A DNA stretch of 12,621 nt, from assembly GCA_900541315.1 (NCBI GenBank), contig UQJF01000096.1, positions 1-12,621 on the forward strand. Direction: 5' to 3'. Source of the stretch: an uncultured Clostridium sp. GTDB taxonomy: Bacteria > Bacillota > Clostridia > Lachnospirales > Lachnospiraceae. Shown here in pieces: positions 6,683 to 12,621 of the stretch. The notes under the pieces were generated by a model. The model had not been told where the DNA came from. It made no database searches and saw only the letters and a list, made by a program, of their open reading frames with translations. Made by a program: the position numbers and the translations under genes. Each line of letters opens with the position of its first letter. Within the stretch, counting starts at the first letter, position 1.

Positions 6683-7606
6683 TTATATTTCCTGTTTTAA
6701 TGCTCCGAGAACCTTATAATAACCTTTCAGTTCCTGTAATGTGACACGTTTTTCATTAAGAAGCTTTTTTACTTTCTTCATCTGCTGGTAGTATTCCCTG
6801 TCACTGCCCGGAGCTTCTTCGTTTTTCACTGCTTCTTTTACCAGCTGCTCTAATTCCTTTAACCGGCTCTCTCCCTGTTCCTTTAACAGGCAGTCTAAAA
6901 ACTTCTGCTCTTTTAATGTAAGAGCTGCATCTTCCAACAGATCTGGCCGTCTTTCCAGTGTCCGGCGGATAGATTGTTCTCTGCGCCAGCTTTCAATATT
7001 TTTGTGGTGTCCGGAAAGAAGGACTTGTGGAACTGTTTTTCCCTCATAAACTTCCGGTCTGGTATACTGTGGATATTCCAGCAGATTATCATAGAAGGAC
7101 TCTACCTCTGCAGAATCCCCATTTCCCAGTACCCCCGGTACCAGGCGGGAAATACAGTCGATCATCACCATAGAAGGAAGCTCGCCTCCTGTAAGGACAA
7201 AATCACCTGCTGACAGATATTCTGCCTGGATCAGCTCTAAGGCTCTTTCATCGATACCTTCATAATGTCCGCATAAAAACACCAGATCTTCTTCTTTTGC
7301 CAGTTCCTGAGCAATAGACTGGTTAAACACACGTCCCTGGGGAGTCATGTATATCACCCTTGGGCGTTTTCCCAGCTTTTTACAAAGTGCCTCGTAAGCA
7401 TCACACACAGGTGCCGGCTGGATCACCATTCCTGCACCGCCCCCATAAGGAGCATCGTCTACGTGTCTGTGCTTGTCAGTTGTATAATCCCGGATATCCA
7501 CTGCCTCTACAGAAATGACGCCGCTTTCAATAGCACGGCCGGTGATACTGGTTTTTAAACCATTTTCTACCATATCAGGAAATAATGTTAATATATGGAA
7601 ATTCAT
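6683..7606 (-). CDS. trmD: tRNA (guanine37-N1)-methyltransferase TrmD with C-terminal extension
   Basis: TrmD uses S-adenosylmethionine to make m1G37 next to the anticodon, which prevents +1 frameshifting. The SPOUT trefoil-knot blocks are present: YMTPQGRVFNQ (86-96), LCGHYEGIDER (111-121), GDFVLTGGELP (134-144) and SRLVPGVLG (153-161) with Arg154. The RNA-binding part has YPQYTRPEVYEG and SIRRTLERRPDLL. At the position of the catalytic Asp169 of the E. coli enzyme this protein has Glu169 (VESF for EDSF). The core ends near residue 245, and about 60 further charged, probably helical residues follow, making 307 aa against the usual 240-255. The start is the ATG at 7604-7606, which overlaps the mutS TGA (ATGA) with AAGGAG 5 bases upstream. 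A TTG 15 bases earlier lies before that ribosome site and is rejected. Confidence 0.95.
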   Translation of the reverse strand: MNFHILTLFPDMVENGLKTSITGRAIESGVISVEAVDIRDYTTDKHRHVDDAPYGGGAGMVIQPAPVCDAYEALCKKLGKRPRVIYMTPQGRVFNQSIAQELAKEEDLVFLCGHYEGIDERALELIQAEYLSAGDFVLTGGELPSMVMIDCISRLVPGVLGNGDSAEVESFYDNLLEYPQYTRPEVYEGKTVPQVLLSGHHKNIESWRREQSIRRTLERRPDLLEDAALTLKEQKFLDCLLKEQGESRLKELEQLVKEAVKNEEAPGSDREYYQQMKKVKKLLNEKRVTLQELKGYYKVLGALKQEI

Positions 7607-10278
7607 AGATTCTCCTTCCAACGGTTCTTAAGCCTGGTCTGAAGGCGGTATAAAGTGTTCATGGCATCAATAGGTGTCATGGTAGACAGCTCCAGGCCAT
7701 CCAGTTCCTTAATGATATCATCATCTTTTACAGTGTCAAAGAAGGACATCTGCTGCATATCCACCTCATCCGGCTTTGGAACTGCCTTGTGCTGTACCAC
7801 ATTGGAGCTGACTGCCGCAATCTCTTTTGCCTTTGCTGTAATATCATTTTCCGTCAGTTCACCTGCGATCTCCTTCGCTCTGGCAATAACAGAATCCGGT
7901 ACACCTGCCAGCTTAGCTACCTGGATACCATAGCTTTTATCAGCGCCGCCGCGGATGATCTTACGCAGGAACACAATATCGTCCCCCTGTTCCTTTACAG
8001 CGATACAGTAATTCTTTACTCCGGCAATGGTCCCCTCTAATTCTGTCAGCTCATGGTAATGGGTTGCAAATAAGGTTTTAGCACCTAACAGCTTTGTATT
8101 GCTGATATGCTCTACCACAGCCCACGCAATAGAAAGACCGTCAAAGGTGCTGGTCCCGCGTCCGATCTCGTCTAAGACCAAAAGGCTGTTTCTGGTAGCA
8201 TTTCGCAGGATATTAGCAACCTCAGTCATTTCAACCATAAAGGTACTCTGCCCGCTTGCCAGATCATCAGAAGCACCTACTCTGGTAAAAATGCGGTCGC
8301 AGATACCGATATTTGCTTCCTGGGCCGGTACAAAACTGCCAAGCTGTGCCATAAGCACGATCAGGGCAGTCTGTCTCATGTAGGTAGACTTACCTGCCAT
8401 GTTAGGACCGGTAATAATAGAAAGGCGGTTCTTTCCATTGTCTAAGAAAGTATCATTTGCCACAAACAGGTCATCCCGCATCATCTGCTCTACTACCGGA
8501 TGACGGCCGTTTTTGATCTGGATCACACCTTTTTCATTAATAGAAGGCTTTACATAATTCCGTCTTGTTGCAACGGAAGATAAAGAGCAGAACACATCAA
8601 TGCCTGCAATAGCTTTAGCAGTTTTCTGGATGCGCACTACCTGGGCTGCAATAGAATCACGGACCTGACAGAACAGATCATATTCCAAAGATACCAGTTT
8701 TTCCTCTGCTCCCATGATCACGTCTTCTAACTGCTTTAACTCATCTGTAGTAAAACGCTCTGCATTGGTCAGTGTCTGTTTTCTTACAAAATAATCAGGA
8801 ACCATGTCTTTAAAAGAATTTGTGACCTCAAAGTAATAGCCAAATACTTTATTGAACTTGACCTTTAAATTTTTAATTCCCGTTTTCTCTTTTTCCCTGT
8901 TTTCCAGCTCACCAAGCCAGGTCTTTCCCTCTGTTTTAGCATGGCGCAGGCGGTCTGCCTCTTCGTTATAGCCTTCACGGATCATGCCGCCTTCACGAAT
9001 GGTAATAGGCGGATCATCAACAATGGCTTTGCCGATAAGTTCATAAATATCTTCCAGAGGATCTAATTGTGTTTCTAATTCCTTTAAAAGATCTGCCCGA
9101 AACTCTCCTAACAGTTTTTTAATATAAGGAAGCATTTCCAGGGATGTCTTAAATGCCAGCAAATCTCTGGGATTGGCTGTTTTATAGCTGATACGGCCGA
9201 TAAGACGTTCCAGATCATACACCGGATTTAAGTATTCACAGATCTCTTCTCTGGAAATATAATTCATATTCAGCTCTTCCACCGCATCCTGACGCCCCAG
9301 GATCTCCTGTTTATGGATCAGCGGCTGCTCAATGTAATTACGGAGAAGTCTGGCACCCATAGCCGTCTTGGTCTTATCCAGTACCCATAAAAGGGTTCCC
9401 CTTTTCTGTTTTTCACGCATAGTTTCTACCAGTTCCAGGTTTCTTCTGGTGGATGTATCGATAACCATATACTGACCGGTAGAATAAGGAGTAATTCCTG
9501 TAATATGCTCCAGAGTACTCTTCTGGGTCTCATACATATACTCCATAACTGCTCCCGCCGCAATAACACCTGTAGGATAATCGTCCAGGCCCAGGCCGCT
9601 TAAGGAACCTACTTTAAAATGTTCTTTTAAGACCTTTTTACAGGATTCGTCTGAAAAGAAATGACTGTCTAAAGCAGAGATCGCTACCTGATAGCGGTTC
9701 TTTAACTCCTCAAGGTCTACACCAGATACATAAAAAGCATTGTTGCAGATGATCTCAGATGGAGAAAATTTGTTGATCTCGTCAAATAATTCCCGGTCTG
9801 ACTCCACCTCTGTTACCAGAAACTCACCGGTACTGATATCGGCTGTGGAAATACCATAACGGCTGTCCAGGTATACGATACCCATAAGATAGTTATTTTT
9901 GGTCTCATCCAAAGCCTGGGCGCTGGTAATGGTTCCCGGTGTTACCACACGGATCACCTCTCGTTTTACCAGTCCCTTTGCCAGCTTAGGATCTTCCATC
10001 TGCTCTGCAATAGCAACTTTATAGCCCTTTTGTACCAGACGGTAAAGATAAGAATCTACTGCATGAAAAGGTACGCCGCACATAGGCGCACGCTCTTTTA
10101 AGCCGCACTCTTTACCTGTCAGTGTGATCTCCAGTTCTTTAGATGCTTTCAGTGCGTCATCAAAGAACATTTCGTAAAAATCCCCCAGACGGTAAAATAA
10201 TATACAGTCCGGGTACTCTTTTTTTGTCTCCATGTAATGCTGCATCATAGGAGACAGCTGTGAATAATCGATTTCCAA
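7603..10278 (-). CDS. mutS: DNA mismatch repair protein MutS
   Basis: MutS recognises base mismatches and small loops and starts repair. The mismatch-reading Phe34-x-Glu36 (GDFYEM) lies in the N-terminal domain, which is followed by the connector, the lever/clamp helices (about 260-560) and the ABC ATPase domain. The ATPase has Walker A GPNMAGKST at 624-632, signature STFMVEM at 678-684, Walker B LLVLDEIGRGTS at 699-710 and the ATH switch at 738-740. A QMSFF stretch at 843-847 resembles a beta-clamp-binding motif. The 891 aa is typical. No ATG precedes the conserved LSPMMQHYM, so a TTG at 10276-10278 is used; GAGG stands 7 bases upstream. It follows miaB by 55 bases, and trmD starts within its stop codon. 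No mutL is present in the window. Confidence 0.97.
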   Translation of the reverse strand: MEIDYSQLSPMMQHYMETKKEYPDCILFYRLGDFYEMFFDDALKASKELEITLTGKECGLKERAPMCGVPFHAVDSYLYRLVQKGYKVAIAEQMEDPKLAKGLVKREVIRVVTPGTITSAQALDETKNNYLMGIVYLDSRYGISTADISTGEFLVTEVESDRELFDEINKFSPSEIICNNAFYVSGVDLEELKNRYQVAISALDSHFFSDESCKKVLKEHFKVGSLSGLGLDDYPTGVIAAGAVMEYMYETQKSTLEHITGITPYSTGQYMVIDTSTRRNLELVETMREKQKRGTLLWVLDKTKTAMGARLLRNYIEQPLIHKQEILGRQDAVEELNMNYISREEICEYLNPVYDLERLIGRISYKTANPRDLLAFKTSLEMLPYIKKLLGEFRADLLKELETQLDPLEDIYELIGKAIVDDPPITIREGGMIREGYNEEADRLRHAKTEGKTWLGELENREKEKTGIKNLKVKFNKVFGYYFEVTNSFKDMVPDYFVRKQTLTNAERFTTDELKQLEDVIMGAEEKLVSLEYDLFCQVRDSIAAQVVRIQKTAKAIAGIDVFCSLSSVATRRNYVKPSINEKGVIQIKNGRHPVVEQMMRDDLFVANDTFLDNGKNRLSIITGPNMAGKSTYMRQTALIVLMAQLGSFVPAQEANIGICDRIFTRVGASDDLASGQSTFMVEMTEVANILRNATRNSLLVLDEIGRGTSTFDGLSIAWAVVEHISNTKLLGAKTLFATHYHELTELEGTIAGVKNYCIAVKEQGDDIVFLRKIIRGGADKSYGIQVAKLAGVPDSVIARAKEIAGELTENDITAKAKEIAAVSSNVVQHKAVPKPDEVDMQQMSFFDTVKDDDIIKELDGLELSTMTPIDAMNTLYRLQTRLKNRWKENL

Positions 10279-10333
10279 TGGTGTTCCTCTCTTCTATGTG
10301 TATCTGCTGTTTCTGTCTGTTTTATCTGTCGTA

Positions 10334-11812
10334 CTAGTTCAGCCGTCCCATGTAATAAAAGCCCTTACTTTCCTCTAAGTATACATCTACCAGCCTGCCA
10401 ATGAGAGAGGCATCTCCAGGAAAATGTACAATGGTATTATTTGACATTCGTCCTGTTACCAGTTCTGGTGAATGGTCATTTACTTCCTCTACCAGAACAG
10501 TCTGGACTGTATGTACGTCTCTTCCGCAGACCTGGGCAGATATATCCTGGACTTCCTTTAACAGGCGGTCGAAACGGTTCTTTACCACGTCTTCCGGTAC
10601 CTGGTTTTCCATAGCAGCTGCCGGTGTTCCGGTACGCTTGGAATAAATAAAGGTAAATGCGCTGTCAAAACGTACCTTTCTTACTACATCTAAGGTCTCT
10701 TCAAAATCTTCCTCTGTTTCTCCCGGGAAGCCCACAATAATATCGGTTGTCAGGGAGATATCCGGAATAGCTATTTTGATCTTTTCAGCCAGTGCCAGAT
10801 ACTGCTCCTTTGTATACCGGCGGTTCATAGCTTTTAAGATACGGCTGCTGCCGGACTGTAACGGCAGATGGAGGTGGCGGCAGATTTTTTTTGACTTAGC
10901 CATTACCCCGATCAGTTCATCAGAAAGATCCTTTGGATGAGAAGTCATAAAACGGATGCGCTCCAGTCCTTCGATCTTTTCCACTTCTTCCAGAAGCTGG
11001 GCAAAATTTAATGGCTCATCCAGTCCTTTTCCATAGGAGTTTACATTCTGTCCTAAAAGCATTACTTCTACTACGCCGTCTTCTACCAGATTTTTGATCT
11101 CACCAATGATTTCGCCTGGTCTGCGGCTTCTTTCACGGCCACGCACATAGGGTACGATACAGTAGCTGCAGAAATTGTTGCAGCCAAACATGATATTTAC
11201 ACCTGATTTAAAGGAATACTTGCGTTCTACCGGCAGGTCTTCTACAATCTGGTCTGTATCTTTCCATACATCTACTACCATTTTATGCTTTGGCTTTTTG
11301 TCTTCCCGTCCCTGGGCTTCTAATTTCTCTAAACGTTCTTCCAGACAAAGGCTTACTAATTCTGCCAGCTTGAAAATATTATGGGTCCCAAAAATAAGAT
11401 CAACAAAACGGTATGTCTTTTTAATCTTTTCTACTACTTCTTTTTCCTGCATCATACAGCCGCACAAAGCGATCATCATATGGGGATGCTTTTTCTTTCT
11501 GGCACCTAACTGCCCCAGTCTTCCATAAACACGCAGATTTGCATTTTCACGGACTGTACAGGTATTATAAAGGACAAAATCCGCATCCTCTGTTTCTACT
11601 GCCTGATAGCCAATGGTCTCTAATATACCTAACAGCTTCTCAGAATCTCTGGCGTTCATCTGACATCCAAAGGTGTTGATACAGCAGGTAAGTGGTCTGC
11701 CAAGATTTTCTTCTAAAATATGTAGCTGCTCTTTTGCGTGAGCCATAAAGTACTGCTGACGCTGAGGCTCCTTTTCCGGTATTTCCGGCATAAATGGGGT
11801 CTTGTTTTCCAT
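10334..11812 (-). CDS. miaB: tRNA-2-methylthio-N6-dimethylallyladenosine synthase MiaB
   Basis: This radical-SAM methylthiotransferase converts i6A37 into ms2i6A37 in tRNAs reading UNN codons. The N-terminal UPF0004 domain carries its three cluster cysteines: Cys50 in FGCQMN, Cys85 in NTCTVRE and Cys119 in CGCMMQ. The radical-SAM domain has CNNFCSYC (Cys211, 215, 218), followed by LGQNVNSYG, the LHLPLQSGS block and DIIVGFPGET. A C-terminal TRAM domain (about 432-491) binds tRNA. About 40 residues precede the conserved start of the UPF0004 domain, giving 492 aa against about 440-480 in many homologues. The ATG has AAAGGAG 6 bases upstream. The miaB-mutS pairing is conserved in Firmicutes. The gene starts 79 bases after lepB. 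Confidence 0.97.
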   Translation of the reverse strand: MENKTPFMPEIPEKEPQRQQYFMAHAKEQLHILEENLGRPLTCCINTFGCQMNARDSEKLLGILETIGYQAVETEDADFVLYNTCTVRENANLRVYGRLGQLGARKKKHPHMMIALCGCMMQEKEVVEKIKKTYRFVDLIFGTHNIFKLAELVSLCLEERLEKLEAQGREDKKPKHKMVVDVWKDTDQIVEDLPVERKYSFKSGVNIMFGCNNFCSYCIVPYVRGRERSRRPGEIIGEIKNLVEDGVVEVMLLGQNVNSYGKGLDEPLNFAQLLEEVEKIEGLERIRFMTSHPKDLSDELIGVMAKSKKICRHLHLPLQSGSSRILKAMNRRYTKEQYLALAEKIKIAIPDISLTTDIIVGFPGETEEDFEETLDVVRKVRFDSAFTFIYSKRTGTPAAAMENQVPEDVVKNRFDRLLKEVQDISAQVCGRDVHTVQTVLVEEVNDHSPELVTGRMSNNTIVHFPGDASLIGRLVDVYLEESKGFYYMGRLN

Positions 11813-11843
11813 GTAATTCTCCTTTATCTAAAACACACAAGCA

Positions 11844-11868
11844 GGCCGGGCAGAAATATCACCCAGCC
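11844..11868 (-). terminator. Possible weak terminator/attenuator between lepB and miaB
   Basis: On the minus strand GGCTGGG pairs with CCCGGCC (7 bp including one G-U) around an 11-nt loop. It is followed by TGCTTGTGTGTTTT, which is T-rich but broken by G and C. It stands in the 79-base gap after the lepB stop and may partly stop transcription before miaB. The poor U-run makes this uncertain. Confidence 0.35.
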
Positions 11869-11891
11869 AGTTGTATTGAACTGTTTTTAAT

Positions 11892-12476
11892 TTAATCAAC
11901 TTTTCCTATCCTGTTAAATGGATAATAACAGAACAGCACTTTTGCCACGATCTTATTTTTGGCAACAAATTTGTTATCCCAGAATCTTGCATCCAGGGAA
12001 TTGTTCCTGTTATCTCCCATCATAAAATAACAGCCTTCCGGCACTTCATATGGTCCATAAGAACCTTCCATTGGCTCCGGCAGATAAGGCTCATCTAAGG
12101 GTGTATCGGAACCATTGATGTATACCTTTCCGTCTATTACCTCAACAGTTTCCCCCGGCAGACCGATGACTCTTTTTACATAGTATATCTTCTCATTATC
12201 CGGATAACGGAATATCACAATATCCCCTCTTTCCGGATCATCCTTTATATAAGACAATCTGGAACCGATCACACGGCTGTGGGACATAATGGTATTTTCC
12301 ATGGAGCCGGTTGGAATGCGGCTGTTTGCAATAACAAAATTATTTAAAACAAAAGCGATCACCACCGCAGCAACAATGATCTGAAGCCAGCTTAAGATCT
12401 CTTTCCCAAGACTGGTCTCCTGTGGCTCTTCTTTCGGTTGTTTCCGGCTGCGGCCCTTCTTTTCTTCCTCTGACAT
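11892..12476 (-). CDS. lepB: Signal peptidase I (second of two), with charged N-terminal tail
   Basis: This is a membrane serine protease for signal-peptide cleavage. A highly charged cytoplasmic tail of about 25 residues (rich in Glu, Lys, Arg) precedes one transmembrane helix at about 30-50. The catalytic dyad is Ser58 in IPTGSMENT and Lys101 in YYVKRVIGLPGET, and GDNRNNSLDAR (154-164) is the conserved box near the C-terminus. At 194 aa it is the compact Firmicute type. The ATG at 12474-12476 has a GAGG about 11 bases upstream. It differs clearly from the other lepB in this window in the N-terminal tail and in the region around residues 122-147, so the two are old paralogues and not a recent copy. 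It is the first gene visible in the row. Confidence 0.95.
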   Translation of the reverse strand: MSEEEKKGRSRKQPKEEPQETSLGKEILSWLQIIVAAVVIAFVLNNFVIANSRIPTGSMENTIMSHSRVIGSRLSYIKDDPERGDIVIFRYPDNEKIYYVKRVIGLPGETVEVIDGKVYINGSDTPLDEPYLPEPMEGSYGPYEVPEGCYFMMGDNRNNSLDARFWDNKFVAKNKIVAKVLFCYYPFNRIGKVD

Positions 12477-12555
12477 GCTGATAGTTTCCTCTTCTTTCTT
12501 TTAATGTACTCCCAGGATCTTTTTATACCTGAAGCAAGACCCTGAGGGAACATTT

Positions 12556-12582
12556 ACTATACCTAAATCTAACGGATCTGTC
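12556..12582 (-). promoter_or_regulatory. Possible promoter for lepB, cut by the contig end
   Basis: On the minus strand TATAGT (12556-12561) stands 17 bases after GACA (12579-12582), which would be the last four bases of a TTGACA-type -35 box. The first two bases of that box would lie where adapter sequence begins, so they are unknown. A second AT-rich TATAAA lies nearer the gene without a good -35 partner. The fit is suggestive only. Confidence 0.35.
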
Positions 12583-12621
12583 CTGTCTCTTATACACATC
12601 TGACGCTGCCGACGATCTTAC
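12583..12621. other. Illumina Nextera adapter contamination (not genomic)
   Basis: Bases 12583-12601 read CTGTCTCTTATACACATCT, the 19-bp Tn5 mosaic end used in Nextera libraries. Bases 12602-12615 read GACGCTGCCGACGA, the complement of the Nextera Read 1 adapter. The final TCTTAC agrees with the first six bases of the reverse complement of an i5 index of the N517/S517 type (GCGTAAGA, from memory). True genomic sequence therefore ends at 12582. Confidence 0.97.

Noticed and set aside
7607..7621. TTG start for trmD adding five residues
   Set aside because: It precedes the AAGGAG site that serves the ATG at 7606, and TrmD proteins normally begin directly with the M-x-F/I-x-I-LTLFP block.
10279..10333. 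Repeated ACAG/CAGA units in the miaB-mutS gap
   Set aside because: This is a short low-complexity purine-rich leader without regular period or pairing. Nothing supports a specific regulatory site.
12583..12601. Tn5/IS50 mosaic end as a sign of a transposon
   Set aside because: It is followed exactly by Nextera Read 1 adapter sequence, so it is library contamination and not a genomic insertion.

Overview
This 12.6 kb window is a compact piece of bacterial housekeeping chromosome. All twelve recognisable genes lie on the minus strand, so they read from right to left. The protein families, strong AAGGAGG-type ribosome binding sites, moderate base composition and very small gaps suggest an anaerobic Clostridia-type Firmicute, most likely Lachnospiraceae. 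That assignment is an inference from protein character and gene content. The last 39 bases (12583-12621) are not genome: they read as Illumina Nextera adapter, so the right edge is the end of an assembled contig.

In transcription order the layout is as follows. (1) lepB (signal peptidase I, 194 aa), miaB, mutS and trmD, with trmD starting inside the mutS stop codon. (2) A CNNM/CBS (HlyC/CorC) membrane protein, then rplS (L19), followed by a textbook intrinsic terminator. (3) A second lepB (180 aa), ylqF/rbgA, rnhB, yraN and pgeF, packed with gaps of 0-40 nt. (4) prs, which has its own strong sigma-A-type promoter. (5) A 117-base stub at the left edge rich in inverted repeats, with no recognisable gene.

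Functionally, the genes cover tRNA position-37 modification (MiaB, TrmD), ribosome structure and assembly (L19, RbgA), genome maintenance (MutS, RNase HII, YraN), protein export (two type I signal peptidases), envelope quality control (PgeF) and PRPP supply (Prs). The section rplS-lepB-ylqF-rnhB-yraN is a classic Firmicute neighbourhood. The upstream part is not: miaB-mutS is normally followed by mutL-miaA, and trmD normally follows rpsP/rimM. Here the two conserved blocks are joined at a mutS-trmD ATGA overlap, and a CorC-type gene sits between trmD and rplS.

I see no mobile element, CRISPR array, toxin-antitoxin pair or obvious new defence system. The points most worth a second look are the structured left-edge element, the mutS-trmD fusion of neighbourhoods, a Glu at the catalytic Asp position of TrmD together with its C-terminal extension, the divergent long Prs, and a perfect 9-bp tandem repeat with 11-bp period in front of the second lepB.
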